DNA from: Beta vulgaris subsp. vulgaris
Taxonomy: Eukaryota > Streptophyta > Magnoliopsida > Caryophyllales > Amaranthaceae
DNA length: 64,000 bases
Direction: 5' to 3'
NCBI RefSeq assembly: GCF_026745355.1
Contig: NC_079203.1
Span: forward strand, 39,156,492 to 39,220,491
Shown here: piece by piece, positions 1-12,496 of the stretch
Layout of the letters: every line of letters starts with the position of its first letter
Numbering within the stretch: the stretch's first letter is position 1
Translations under genes and position numbers: made by a program
The notes under the pieces: model-generated
What the model saw: only the letters and a program-made list of their open reading frames with translations
Told to the model about the DNA's origin: nothing
The model's database searches: none

Positions 1-495
1 GAGAAACATTTTGAAACAGTAAAAACATGTATTAGCAGCTTATTCTAGCCAATATTCGCACACCTGTAGTAATGACAAGTGGGGTTTATCGATAGTTTCT
101 GTTGTAGGCTTAATTTATGCTACCATAGCTTATGTATTTTTGTTTCTTTTCTATGCAAATTTATGAGTTTTGTTTCATGCTTTTCGCATAAAAATGCTGG
201 TTTAGAAATCTGCGTTAATCGGTCATCTTGCTATTGATGTATGAAAGTTATTTTCAATTATTATAAATTTTGGGTTCCTTGAGTAGGCTCAAAAAAGTTG
301 TTGAATAGTCAACTTATGAGGTGCAAATTCTTAAACGAGACAATCTTTTGCTCTGTGATGGATTGTATCGCCTTATGTTCAGTAAAAATCATACCATCAT
401 ATGTTGGTACAATCGTGCCACATTTTTTTTCAAGTTGGTTAGATGGACCCTATTGAACTAGTATCTTGCATAGTTATAATTAGCTATTCTTGTAG

Positions 496-618
496 GTCAG
501 ACTTTTTGGAGAGAGAGGAGATGGTAAGGGAAACTTTACCCCAAAGAGTCCTTATGACCTTGAAGTCATTAGACCAAATTCTTTGTCACTAGGACAAGCT
601 TTGCTTGGTATCACATGA
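496..618 (+). CDS. Putative terminal exon of an unrecognised gene (partial)
   Basis: Directly after a polypyrimidine/AG acceptor (CTTGTAG) there is a 40-codon open stretch ending in TGA at 616-618. It begins V-R-L-F-G-E-R-G-D-G and contains FTPKSPYDLEVIRPNSLSLG, which looks like real protein composition. I do not recognise the family. If this is an exon, the rest of the gene lies to the left of the window, and 1-495 would be its last intron. No second exon is visible in 1-495. It could be a chance open stretch; the clean acceptor and soluble composition are the only support. Confidence 0.4.
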   Translation, partial: VRLFGERGDGKGNFTPKSPYDLEVIRPNSLSLGQALLGIT

Positions 619-649
619 TAATTACTAAATTACAAGGACATTCTAACTT

Positions 650-812
650 GATAATTTACGAAATACATGTATTCCTGGGCTTGAGTTATTATTTTGTTTT
701 TACGAAATACATACATGGACTTGAGTTAGTATTTTGTTTTTATGAAATACATGTATACCTGGACTTGAGTTAGTATTTCGTTTTTACAAAATACATGTAT
801 ACCTGGATAGAT
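650..812. repeat. About 44-bp tandem repeat, roughly 3.5 copies
   Basis: The block GAAATACATGTAT...CTGGACTTGAGTTAGTATTTTGTTT recurs with the GAAATAC/AAAATAC landmark at 660, 704, 744 and 788, giving spacings of 44, 40 and 44 bp. It lies downstream of the putative terminal exon at 496-618. No function is apparent. Confidence 0.75.
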
Positions 813-1387
813 GGTTAAATGGAGAACATAACATGCAAGATGAGTTCTGTAGGTGCTTTCTCTCTCTCTTCATGGGGCCGGACTGGGTTGTTGAATATTT
901 GCCATAGTAGAGAGCCAAACAAATGAAAGGATTCACGGTTTTATGCCTTGTAAATATATGTGAAAACATGACTTCCTTGTAATGAAACTTTCATGGGAGA
1001 CTCCTGAAGACAATTTTATGATTTCGAACTTGCATAATTAGGGAAGTTCTAAGCTTAGAACGGGTTATTCTCTTGTCTCTTAACCATCGCATCAAAAATG
1101 ACCCTACAGGGAGTGGCGCTGTCAATTTCTCAAAAAGGTAATTGCATTTTGTGAGGTTTTCCTTCCACCCTTTTGATACGTATTTGATTGTCACCTTTTG
1201 CAAGAAGGATTTTCAATTTCTCTACTTGTAAGGGAATCTTTACCTTAAAAAAAAAATTCAAACTTGTTTTGTATACACTATACTATACTGGGATTGCTAT
1301 TATAGCCAATCTACTTAACAAGGTATCCAAGTAGGTCTTAATCTTATATGCATTTTTTTTGGGTGAAACTCTTGTATGCATCTTGAA

Positions 1388-2883
1388 TAGAGCTGCTAAA
1401 ATCTGACACGACCCGTTTACACGACACGAACCCGACCCGTTTTTAGCGGGTTTGGGTCAAGGTTTCCGACCCGTTTAATTAAATGACACGACACGACACG
1501 ACACGCTAATTAAACGGGTTGGGTTCGGGTTTGAGTCTCCAACCCGCCAAACCCGTATAACCCGTTTTAATTAAAAAGCCAGGTTTTCATAAATAAGCTG
1601 CCCAGGTCCATTTATCTTATGTTTTGGCCTTTTGGGCCCAATATGTAAGTAAATGTAAGAGATAAAAGTCCAACAGAAGGAAACCCTAGCAGCTTTGAGG
1701 AGAGAGAAAAAATAACCTTCACTTCTTCTTCTTCACTTTCTGGATTCAATCTCCCAATATCTTTTCTGGTTTCACGTCATTTTCTGGTTTCCATTTCAAT
1801 TTTTTCACTTCTTCTTCTTCACTTTTTGGATTCAATCTCCCAATATCTTCAATTGTACAAGGTAAATTGCTATTTTTTTAAATTCTTTTAGTTGTTTTTG
1901 CACTTTAATTTACATGTTTCATGTTCATTCTTTTTGCAGTATAATGTTCGAATTTCTATTTTTTTTTGCATGTTTTTAAATTGATACCTTATTGTAGATT
2001 AAGCCTGCGTTTAATTGTTGAATTGATGTGTAAATATTGTGATTCGTTTTCTGCCTTTTTGTTATGTCATTTTCTCCCAATATCTTAGCCATTCCCATCT
2101 CTACGGTGGCTTCCGAATCGGCATTTAGTATCGGAGGGAGGGTGTTAGATGCTTATAGGAGTTCTTTAAATCCAAGCACGGCCGAAGCTTTGATTTGCGT
2201 AAGGGATTGGGTATTTCACAAAGGTATATATAAATTATTATAAGTTGAAAATTAGAAATTTTATTTACTCATTATCCATTAATTTCTAATATTATTATTT
2301 ATGTTAACTTGGCTAGATGCAAATGAAGATGAGATTAGTGTATTGTGTAATCAAGTGGCGGGAATGAGCGTTGATATAGACGATGATGATGATCATGCGA
2401 GCTCGAAGAATGTATCGGAAGCTACTTAGATTGACTTGCATTTAGGCTTTTTATAAAATGTGTGGAATTTGTAATTTGGTTTGGAATTCATGTATGTTTC
2501 AATGTTTGTTTTAGACTTTGTGTTTGTATTTGTAATTTGTTTTAGACTTTGAATTGGTATTTGCTTTACATTTTATGTGGCTTCCAATTTCCCCAATTTC
2601 AATTAAGTCAAATTAATCAGTTATGTTGCATGCCAAAAATGGCAGAATATTAGAGCAAAAAACAGGTTACAAATAGGGCAGAAAATCAGATTTTATTGAC
2701 AGAAAAAAGCCAAAAACAGGTTAAACGGGTTATCAGGTCGGGTTCGAGTTATGCGGGTCGGGTTCAGGTTTCAGCTTCTGACCCGTATAATTAAACGGGT
2801 CGGGTTCAGGTTGGGGATTCTCAACCCGTTTAATTTTTGACACGACACGAAATGAACACGACACGACACGTTTAGCACCTCTA
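1388..2883 (+). mobile_element. Deleted hAT transposon with perfect 8-bp target duplication
   Basis: The ends are imperfect inverted repeats (TAGAGCTGCTAAAA... and the complement of ...TTTAGCACCTCTA). Subterminal regions are rich in ACACGACACG and CCCGACCCG-type motifs. It is flanked by the identical 8-bp direct repeat ATCTTGAA at 1380-1387 and 2884-2891, the duplication length expected of hAT elements. It is 1496 bp long, far shorter than an autonomous hAT, and keeps only the last part of the transposase (2082-2429). A non-autonomous deletion derivative. Confidence 0.93.
2082..2429 (+). pseudogene. hAT transposase C-terminal (hATC dimerisation) remnant
   Basis: Two exons remain: 2082-2223 and 2317-2429, joined by a GT-AG intron that keeps the frame. 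The first encodes the hATC signature ([16 protein letters not shown] then GGRVLD and DWVFHK), typical of the RICESLEEPER-like hAT clade. The second gives a short acidic tail ending at TAG (2427-2429). The N-terminal BED finger and the catalytic core are missing, so it cannot encode an active transposase. No start codon is assigned because the upstream coding sequence has been deleted. Confidence 0.88.
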
Positions 2884-2903
2884 ATCTTGAATGACCATAT
2901 AAT

Positions 2904-3286
2904 GGCCCTGTTTGGCAAATAGAGTTTAGAGTTTAACTGTTAGAGTTTAGAGTTTGTTGTTAGAGTTTTTAACTTTTTGTTCAGCAGATTTGACTGCTGA
3001 TTTGACAACCTTTTTTTATGAATGTGTTTGGTAACAATTAGCTGATTGATAACAACTTATTGCCCTTTGTTTGAGTAAAATGACATTTTTAGACATTTTA
3101 ATACAATGTGTAGTCGTATTATTATAGGTAAAAAAGTCATTGAACATATGTGTACCTAATCCTCTAAAACTCTCTCTAAAACTCTATTTTACCAAACATC
3201 CCTTTTACAGTTTTTGACTAGTCAAAACTCTAAAAGTGGTCCAAAATTCCCTTTTTACTCCAAAAGTCTAATTGCCAAACACTCCC
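2904..3286. mobile_element. Tourist/PIF-Harbinger-like MITE
   Basis: A 383-bp non-coding element with terminal inverted repeats: GGCCCTGTTTGGCAA on the left, and the complement of TTGCCAAACACTCCC on the right. It is flanked by a 3-bp direct repeat AAT (2901-2903, 3287-3289). Its interior is repetitive, with several copies of TAGAGTTT. GG-CTGTTTGG termini with a 3-bp duplication are characteristic of Tourist-like elements. It starts only 13 bp after the hAT target duplication. Confidence 0.75.
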
Positions 3287-3289
3287 AAT

Positions 3290-5900
3290 GATGATTTTAG
3301 TACTTGTTGTCTTGTTGAAGATATGTGAAATCACTTACAGGATAAGGAGAGAAGGTCCTTATGATGTGAGAATACTGAATCAATCAATCTTGGAGATTGG
3401 ATTCATGTAGTGTACAATTTTACATTTATGCTTCAAGAATTACATCTTGTTCACTGTTTGTAGGTTAATAAAATTGTCAAACACTCAATTAAGCAGAACT
3501 CATATGACCTGCAAAGCAACAACAAATACAATAGATATAAAAAGTGGAGTTAGATAAAGAAAAATATGAAATAAAAATGCGCATAAAGGTAATAAGAGAA
3601 ACAAGTTGAGATGAGAATTATAAAGATTTCACACTTCCCACCCTTAGTCAATAAATGAAAAGAAATAAAAAAAAATACAATCCCAACTCCCCAAATTATT
3701 TAAAAAAGAAAATTAAAAGTAGATAGAGAGAGAATAGTGTCATGTGCCACTCATTATTTTAATTGAAGGTTAAACAAAACTAAATATCAATTTAACACTA
3801 AGTTCTAGGTCCAAATGAATTAGAGTTTTCAAATATAATCTTTTATCGACCATTTGATAGATAGTAATAAATAGTGTCAATGATAATGAATTAACATCTT
3901 ATACTACTATACGCTAATATGTCACATTGCAAATTAAACACTAACCAAAGAGCAACAGGTGATAGTTTAGTAGTATTGGCATTACCTTCCATCCCAAAGG
4001 TTCCAAAATTGAGTGTCACCCTTTACCTAAGTGAAAGAACAACTGCATTTCCCGCAAATATAGGATGCCCACCAACAAAATAATTAACTACCTTCTCCAA
4101 CATATAATGTTCCACCAAACAGATTTAATTGGAAAACAGAATCAAATGAGAATTACTTCAATTCCCAAGAAACTCAATGCTTAATATACAAAAATCTAGT
4201 AAAAAGACCAAGAAAGCATATACCTCAATACCAATCTGCAATTCTTTCAAGAGATAACATAAAATTTGAAGAGACCCTTGCCTACACAAAATAAAAACGT
4301 AGAAGAACAAATAAATTAGATCTAGAAAATTGATTCATGAGAGATACCAATATAGGAGTATCATACAACAGAGTTTGTGTGCCATTCCAAATTCATGGCT
4401 TTATGCAACATGATACTTCCATGATATACTTAATCCGACCTTGATTCGAAATCATCCTACCTATTTCTATATTTTCCAACTGAATAGAGAGTCGTTCAAT
4501 GATCTATTTGTAAAGGTTTTAATAAATTGGTAAATGTAGTGGAATGAATTGTTAAAAAATACTATAAAGATGAACTTCTGCTTGCTACTCCATCATCATT
4601 CATTAAGATAATTTTCTAATACACATTTCAGGTATTAGATGACATCTTGTTCGGAGATTGCTCAAAATCAGAAAAAATAAAAGCAATTTAAATTTAGAAG
4701 AATATATGCAAAGAATAACCTAAAAATCATAAACTCATAAGAGTCAAACGAAATTCAACTCAAAATAAATTTTGGGAGGCAATGGGCAAAGTAAACACAA
4801 GTACATTAACCATAGAAATTAAAAGATAATGCAATTTAATCGGTCCTAGCAAAAGATATCGAATAGGAAAAATCATGCTGAGTTGTTGAGGTGAGCAATA
4901 AAATTATCAATGTTAAAGAGAAAATGAATTTATGATCCAAAAATACAGCAAGTATGATCCAAAAATACAGCAAGTATGACATGAAAAATTAAAACATAGT
5001 TCGAATATAATGTGAGAAAGGTTTAAAGTACTTACAGATCAAACAATAATAGAATCACTCATAAAAAGACAGGAACAAAGTGGGTTTCTTCATCTTCCTT
5101 TCAAACTTTCACATTAATGAATGAAGTTGTAGACTGGAAAAAAGGAGGAAAATATCATTTTCCTTATTGGTTTCTTACCCCAAACTAAGATCTAGTAATT
5201 GAAATTAAATAGTAAAAATGTTGAGATATCCCTAAGAGATTTTCACATAATGCATTCACCAAAATTTCAACGTCATTAGCATAAAGTCATAAACCAAGAG
5301 AAATCCGAAATTTCTAAGAATACTATCTTAAATATAGAAATTTAACAAAAAAAAAACATATCCATAATCATCAAGATTAATCTTCAACTTGCACTTGGAA
5401 AACAAATGAAAATATCTGATTTTGCGGGACGGATTTTATCACTACTAATATCAGCAAAAACAACTCATCGATTCACGTGTTTAATTTTCGGATCAAATTT
5501 CAATAGTGTTAACACAAAAAATCTTAAAACAAATTTTTGTTCACCTGAAAGATTGAGACCTTGTGTAATTTTTTTGGGTTTTGAAGATTGAATAATGGAG
5601 AAAGAAGGAGATCCCGAAATAGATGCTAAGTCAAATAGTGATACTACTTTTTCTTTTTCTTTTTATAATTCAAAAAAGAAGAGTAAATATCAAGTTGTTA
5701 GTTGCCTTAAATATGAAGCGGGAAAATAATGAACATAAACATGTCACATGGACAGTTTTGGGAGGAAAAAATTGACCCAATGTCTTGTGAATTAGTAATA
5801 GTTATAGATAGATAGATAGATTTCCCCTAAAACTTCATAACGAGAAAAGAGAGTACGTAACATATTGGGTCTCTCAATTATTACATATACATACATTATA
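3290..5900. other. AT-rich intergenic stretch, no supported gene
   Basis: About 2.6 kb without a convincing coding region on either strand. Short open frames (for example 5406-5591 and a 44-codon frame at 5595) lack recognisable domains. There is an 18-bp local duplication around 4940-4980 (ATGATCCAAAAATACAGC twice) and a short GATA run near 5810. I see no transposon termini here. Confidence 0.5.
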
Positions 5901-5907
5901 CAGTTAA

Positions 5908-6090
5908 TCAAGCAATAGATGTGAAATTAAAAGAGCAACTGGTCCTTGAAATCCGCAAGGAACTGCTAAACCCAATTCTAGACTTGGCCATACCAACCTG
6001 TACCAGATTATCCTCCAACTGAAGCCCTCCAATGACAATTGATGTCCTTGGTTTCTCTCCACCATCCATAATCCCAAGGCAGGACTTATT
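5908..6090 (-). pseudogene. 3' end of an aspartyl protease gene (TAXi_C/nepenthesin-like), truncated
   Basis: On the minus strand the last ~57 codons, to TGA at 5908-5910, read C-L-G-I-M-D-G-G-E-K-P-R-T-S, then IVIGG-QLEDN and SRIGFSSSL, then a Cys and FNFTS near the end. This pattern is the C-terminus of plant A1-family aspartyl proteases of the CND41/At4g16563 type. In that fold it covers the last strand and the closing disulphide region. Upstream (rightward, beyond about 6090) the homology stops, and retroelement sequence with its own plus-strand start at 6219 begins. Both catalytic Asp-Thr/Ser-Gly motifs are absent and are not found elsewhere in the window. A gene fragment; I cannot place the breakpoint to the base. 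Confidence 0.75.
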
Positions 6091-6218
6091 ACATGCAAAC
6101 TCCCTCCTTAATTCACCATTATTAGAAACCGTGTTCCTCCAACCTTTCATCTTCACCATAGCCGAAAATTCTTCACACCTCTTCAAACTCCATAAAAACC
6201 TCAACTCTTCCTCAAAAC

Positions 6219-6897
6219 ATGGCAAAAACCTCACGCAACTCTCCTTTTCCAACATCAAAAACTACCAACACCTCAAAAATGGAAAATTCTCCTTCTCCTA
6301 CCAAAACCCTTGAAATCGACCCAATTCAAGAAACCCCCATAAAAGAACAACAATTAGAATCTCCAAGAAGGAGCATGCGTAGAAGAAAATTAATTGGGGA
6401 AGATGATGAAGAAGAAACCCCGGAACAAACACAGGGGGAAGAAGAAGAAGTTACGCCTGTTCCTTCCAAAGGAACTGCTTCTTCATCTTCCAAGAAACGG
6501 GTTGAAAGAAGCGAATCTAGGTATGTACTGGGTTTTTGTGTAGATTTAGAATGGGCCAATAAGGTAGAATTTCATGAATTAACTTCCATTCTAAAGGAAC
6601 AGGGCATGGAATTCTTGTTTGAATTCGCCTTTTACAACGCACTTGTTCCTTTAGCTATGGATGAATTTTGTGCAAATTTTACTAACACTGATGGTCTTTG
6701 CACAACTGAGGTTAGAGGAAAGAAAATTAAGTTTAATCAAGCCACATTGGACAAAGTTTGGGAAGCTCCTTGCAAAGGAACCGATTTGTACTTTAAACGG
6801 AAAGGAACTGTCTCTTTTCCGAATTTTCCTCAGGTTAAAATTGTGGAATATTTTGGAGGAACTGCTGGTAAAAATAAACTAAATCATAACCTACTCT
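6219..6897 (+). pseudogene. Retroelement ORF, 5' part, split by the CACTA insertion
   Basis: Starts at ATG 6219 with M-A-K-T-S-R-N-S-P and a low-complexity, acidic N-terminus (residues about 1-95, with a basic SPRRSMRRRK patch). This is followed by a globular region with residues like SRYVLGFCVDLEWANKVEF, of the kind found in Caryophyllales and other plant retroelement proteins annotated 'putative plant transposon protein' (PF20167-like). The frame runs straight into the CACTA end at 6898. Removing the transposon and one copy of its TCT duplication joins this frame to 17421 without a shift. The function is unknown; the family is usually carried by large non-autonomous LTR elements. Confidence 0.7.
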
Positions 6898-7185
6898 CAC
6901 TAGTAGAATAAATGCTATTTGCTGCGCTGATATTGCTGCGGTATTACCTGTACGCAGCAATATAACACGCAAAAAGAAAAAAAAAATTGAAAATTACAAT
7001 ATTGCTGCGGTTTCCCGCCAAAAACCGCAGCAATATTAGTCAACGGGAAAATTTTGATAACATGTGGGCCCTTAGCAGCGAATATTGCTGCGGTTTCCAC
7101 GTGGCAACCGCAGCAATATATTAAAAAATTATTTTTTAATATATTGCTGCGGTTGCCACGTGGAAACCGCAGCAATATTCGCTGG
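6898..7185. repeat. CACTA left subterminal hairpin array
   Basis: Four palindromes built on ATATTGCTGCGGTT and its complement: about 6930-6964, 6999-7036, 7081-7120 and 7141-7179. The last two have CCACGTGG centres and are reverse complements of each other. In En/Spm, short subterminal repeats are binding sites for the TNPA protein; that role is inferred here by position. Confidence 0.85.
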
Positions 7186-8379
7186 CAATCCAAAAAAAAA
7201 AGGGACGCGGGTTTCTCTACCCTCACACTCTCAAACTCTCTGTCTCTCAAAACTCTCTCACAGCACGCAGTACTCTCTCAGACTTGCGACCCCCTCACTC
7301 TCTCTCTCTCTCCTCCGGCGACACGTTCGGTCTTCCGGCAATCTCGCAACAACATTCCGGCGTCCCCCTTTCGTTTTCCGGCGTTTCGGTCCTGCAGTAC
7401 TCCTCCGCCGCCTCTCTCCTTCGTTGCTTCAGCCCCTTCGTTTTCCGGTATAAATTTTTGGCTTAAATATTCACTCCCCCCTTCGTTTTCCGGTGCTTCT
7501 CCTGTGGCACTACTCCTCCGGCGCCTCCCTCCGATTCTCGAGTATTCTCGAACGTGCATTCAATGTTCCTCGCCGTTTTGTCATCTTAGGTTAGTTTTTT
7601 TTAAATTTTCTTAATTAGTGTTTTAATAAATATTTGGCTTAAATTGTAGTTTAAAATGATTAGTATAAAGTATATATATGCTTAGTTATAAGATTTGAGT
7701 ATTAAAAACTGATTTTGTGATAATTTTGCTTTAGTTTTTGTATGCCCTAATATGTTATACGGGATTTGTTTTTGTAATTCTTTGTTTAAATTGATATGAA
7801 TGCAATGCCTTTATATTGATAGACTTACCAATGGGAGGGGAAGGGAAATCTAAGGAATGGTTTGGTATTTGTTGTTTGATGATAACTTGAAATCGCTTGA
7901 ATGCGATTATTGTTTGGTGAATATTTGGAATCGCTTGAATGCGATTGTTTTTATGTACATCATATTGCCTAGATACCCGTTCAAGACTTATTCATTAGGA
8001 GTAAGTCTTGAATAGTCCCCGTTTTGGGACTGTTTCTTAAACCGTCACATCTCACTTAGGTGGTGAATGTGTGTTGATTTTTGATTCTAAGTGAAATACG
8101 GTTAGTCATTTCCCTAATTTGTTCTCCGGGTACATATAAGATAAACAATTATCTTTATCGTGTACTTGGAGAACTGAAGGGAAATGCTGCCGAATTTTAC
8201 TTAGAATCAAAGATGATACATGCATTCACTAGTGGGATTGGACGTTTAAGGATGGGTTAGGTTGGAGTGATAAGGACCCAATGGAAGCATGCATTGAATA
8301 TTAGTTTGTTGTATGTGTTGGAGTTATGTGAATTTTAAATTGATAATAATTTGTATATATGTATGTGTTGGGGTTTTTA
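7186..8379 (+). other. CACTA 5' leader and putative first intron
   Basis: A pyrimidine-rich, C-rich tract (7190-7600, many CTCTC and CCTCCGG words) lies inside the left subterminal array, followed by AT-rich DNA with a TTTTAG acceptor just before the transposase start at 8383. This is the expected layout of a CACTA promoter, untranslated exon and first intron. The open frames in the C-rich part are compositional and match no known domain. A near-repeat, GGAATCGCTTGAATGCGATT, occurs around 7887 and 7928. Confidence 0.5.
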
Positions 8380-8382
8380 GAA

Positions 8383-11300
8383 ATGGATCGAAGTTGGATG
8401 TATGGAAAGCGGAATACGTTGGAGTTCGTAGAAGGTGTGAATGAGTTTTGTAAACGTGCTGTAGAACATCAACAACTTACTTGCGAGGCTGAGATTTATT
8501 GTCCATGTGTTGATTGCTACAATGTGAATATGATTTCTGATATTAGGACCATAAGGGATCATCTTATCCGTCGTGGATTTAGGGCTGAGTATTATATTTG
8601 GTTATGGCATGGTGAGCAGGGAAAATATACTCAGGATAGGGTTAATGTTGATGTTGGCACTAGTAATTCATTAGAAATTGATATGTCGAATGTCGGGGTT
8701 GAGAATGAAGTTGTGTAGAAGATCATGTTAGGATTGAAGCGATGATGTAGTAGGTGATGAAAATGACAACGGAGATAATAGTGACACTGAGGATGAAGAG
8801 TTTGGTGATCGAATAGGTGAGATGTTGGAAGGGGCTCGTGACCATTTTAATGAGCGGCCACGAGTGTTTGACAGTTTGTCTGAAGCTGCTGGGAAACCCC
8901 TTTATCCAGGGTGTACAAAATACACTCAATTGAGTGGGTTTTAACTCTTTTCAACATAAAAGCGAAACATAATTTGACTGATGTAGGCTTACAGAACTCT
9001 TAGAAGCTTTACATGATATGTTTCCTGAGGGTAATTTGTTACCAAAATCTACCTATATGCCAAAAAATTAATGTGTCCTTTGGGTTTGGAATATGAGCGC
9101 ATCGATGCATGTCCGAATGATTGCATGTTGTATCGAAATGAGTATGCGGACCTTTATGAATGCCCGAGGTGTGGTAAGTCCCGCTACAAATTGCCGGATG
9201 GGTTGTGCCCGGACCGGGAATACTGGGCCTTCTGCGAAAGTGTTGTGGTATCTTCCAGTTGTGCCAAGGTTTAGGAGGCTCTTTTCTATTAAAGAAGATG
9301 CACAAAACCTAAGATGGCATGCTGATCGCAGAAAGAAAGATGGGATGCTTAGGCATCCAGCAGATTCTCCTCAATGGAAAGCTATCGATTCCAGATATAG
9401 AGACTTTGGTCAGGAAGCTAGGAACTTGAGACTTGCATTGTGTACGGACGGAATGAATCCTTACGGTACTTTGAGTAGTCAACATAGCACTTGGCCTGTT
9501 CTTTTAGTGATATATAATCTTCCTCCATGGTTGTGCATGAAGCGGAAGTATATTATGTTGTCTCTTTTAATTTCTGGGCCTAAGCAGCCGGGAAATGATA
9601 TAGACATATATCTTGCACCTCTCATCGAAGATCTCAAAAAGATGTGGGACGAAGGTGTTATGGTGTTTGATGCGTATTCTAACGAAGATTTCAGGCTTCG
9701 TGCTATGCTATTCTGTACTATAAATGATTATCCTGCTTATGGGAATTTATCGGGGTATAAGGTCAAAGGGAAAAAGGCATGTCCCATTTGTGAGAATGGC
9801 ATGGAGGCTACACATTTGCCACATTGTGGGAAACATGTCTATATCATTAATAGGCAATTCCTACATAGTTCTCATCCATATCGAAAGAAAAAAGCACCAT
9901 TTAACGGGTTTGTTGAAAATGGTCCAGCTCCTATACCGTTAACTGGAAAAGAAGTTTATAATCGTGTTAAGGGGATGGGAACAATATTTGGTAAGGGGGT
10001 TAAACCTTCGGAAGACGATGGTGTCGTTTGGAAAAAAGAGTCTATATTCTGGAGACTTCCTTATTGGAAATATTTACCAGTTAGGCATTGTCTCGACGTA
10101 ATGCATATTGAAAAAAATGTTTGTGATGCAATTATCGGTACTCTGTTGAATATGCCAGGAAAGACTAAGGATGGTCTTAAGGTTCGTAGAGATATGGAGA
10201 AATTGAAGATTCGGCCTAATTTATGGCCAAAGGTTAAGGAAAAGGCTAAGAAAGGAAAGGGAACAACAACGTATTTGCCTCCAGCTTGCTATACATTGTC
10301 TAGGAAAGAGAAACGATTGTTCTGTGAGTGTTTATACGGTATTAAGGTTCCCACTGGATACTCATCTAACATGAGAAGACTTGTTTCCATGACTGATCTG
10401 AAATTAATTGGGTTGAAATCTCATGACTGTCATGTGATGATGCAAGTGTTTTTGCCGATTGCAATACGGGGATTCTTCCAAAACATGTCAGACTTGCTAT
10501 CACGAGGTTGTGTTCATTTTTCAATACCATATGCAACAAGGTACTTGATCCTGATAGGTTGGATGCTTTGCAAAATGAGGTGGTGATCACACTTTGTCAA
10601 TTTGAGATGTATTTTCCACCTTCTTTTTTTGACATTATGGTTCACTTAGTCCTTCATTTGGTAAGGGAGATTAAGCTGTGTGGTCCTGTGTTTTTAAGAT
10701 GGGCATACCCTTTTGAGAGACATATGGGTTCTTTGAAAAAGAAAGTGAAGAATCCAGCAAGACCAGAGGCGAGTATTATTCAAGGAACAATTGCCGAAGA
10801 GGTTGGAGGATATTGTTCTTCTTATTTTGCTAAGGCTGTGACGATAGGTCTTCCAAAGTCGAGACACGAGGGTAGATTAGAAGGCAAAGGTGGGTCGGAA
10901 TGCGACATATTGCACCTTCATTGGATGAGTTGCATAAAGCTCATCTTTTTGTGTTGCACCATGTTACTGAAGTTAATCCATACTTAGAAAGACATATGCG
11001 TGAATTGCGTCACAAAAATCCGTCAAAAGGGGAGAGGGCATTGATGAATGAGCATAACAGGTCGTTCATTGACTGGTTTCACAATAAAGTAATCGGTGAA
11101 TTGTCTGCAAAACCATCATGTACCTGATACAATTAAGTGGTTGGCATATGGTCCACGTGACAGTTTTAACTCCTATGAAGGATATGATATCAATGGTTAT
11201 ACCTTTTACACTGAACGTCAGGATAAGAAATCAAAGGTGGTCCAGAATTGTGGGGTTTCAACGATTGCATCATCTAGGGAGTATGCGAGTGCAAAGGATA

Positions 11301-11749
11301 AAACTCCGATTGATGCTACACAATCATATTATGGGATCATTCAAGAAATATGGGAGCTCGATTATTGTGACTTCACTATGCCTATTTTTCGATGCAAGTG
11401 GGCGGATAATAGACGTGGTTTGCAAAAGGATGAGTGCGGTTTTACTCTGGTCAATATGAGTCGTCTGCGTGACACTGAAGAACCTTTTATCCTCGCATCG
11501 CAAGCAAAACAAGTGTTCTATGTATCTGATCTGTAGACACTCAGTGGTGCATTGTTGTTAATGGTAAAAGGCGAATTTTAGGAGTGGTGATGTTGACGAC
11601 GAAGAAGAATATGATAAGTTTGATGACATCCCCCCTTTCTCAATCCAAATGACGATATGATGAATGTGATTGATACTGAAAATAGTTACATGCGAATGGA
11701 TCACCAAGAAGGTATAACAGTCATTGAGCAACCTATTGACCAAAATTAA
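8383..11749 (+). pseudogene. CACTA transposase TNPD (TNP2-like), frameshifted
   Basis: Starts M-D-R-S-W-M-Y at 8383, the transposase-associated N-terminal domain (CPC..C at about 50 codons, then W-HGE). A stop/frameshift follows at 8718 and two more shifts by about 9070. The main block (about 9070-10490) is the Transposase_21/TNP2 domain. It contains YRNEYADLYECPRCG, a TDGMNP motif and the hallmark LDVMHIEKNV, where conserved acidic residues of the CACTA DDE core are expected. Another shift near 10490 leads into the DUF4218 region (RWAYPFERHMGSLKKKVKN) and a shift near 10895 into the DUF4216 region (PIFRCKW). The coding signal ends at TAA 11747-11749. At least five lesions make this copy non-functional. 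Family length and domain order are otherwise normal. Confidence 0.92.
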
Positions 11750-12496
11750 AGGTAAAAAATGTTCTATATGAGTAATTTGCTTGTTTTGAATTTTGTTACA
11801 ATAATGTGATGATGTATATTGTTTTAAATTTCGTTAACACTATATCTTGTTTCTATCTATATGCTACAGATATGGCTAGTGACGATTCGAGCGAGCATTC
11901 ATCGGATTCTGATGCCCCTTTTCACCCAGAAAAGGAGCCTGACCAGGGAGAGGCCAGTGATCGTGAGCAGATGCGTTAGATGCGTGGATGGAGAGATTTG
12001 AGCTAGAGGCTGATAGGAATGCTTACTTGGCATTGAGGTGACAGGTGATGGGCAGCCACCCCCGTCAGGTTCGCGTTTATTTCAATTTTTTAAACATTCA
12101 TTATGTAATTTACTTGTTCGTTCTCTAATTTAATTTTCTTATTTTGATTCTTAGGTTCAGGTCAGACCACTACATATTATGGTGCACAGGGAGCGGGAAG
12201 AAGTCAAGTGGGAATCCAAAGGCAACACGAAAGAGTAAACGAGGTCCCACGATGAATCTCCACAACACAGGAGATATGGTCTTAGAGTTCGATGATTTGG
12301 GAAGCCAACAGGTAAATAATGTATTTTATCATACTTAGCTTATTACAATTTCATATTTGGATTTTTAATTGTTTCTTTACTAGGTCCATGGCGAGCCAAG
12401 TATGGTGTTTGGATCGGTCTTTCTATACGGAAGCTGAACATCAACTGGTCATGGAGACACATTTCTCCTACCTTGTTGGATGTGATGTGGACAGAC

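Noticed and set aside
5908..6258. Complete small protease gene on the minus strand
   Set aside because: Only the C-terminal family signature is present; the upstream part is unrelated in pattern and both active-site motifs are missing.
6898..7185. CRISPR-like array from evenly spaced palindromes
   Set aside because: Eukaryotic context, irregular spacing, and the palindromes are the known subterminal repeats of a CACTA element with TIR and target duplication.
7054..7614. Pro/Ser-rich frames in the CACTA leader
   Set aside because: C/T-rich leader inside the left subterminal repeats; no recognised family and no splice or start support.
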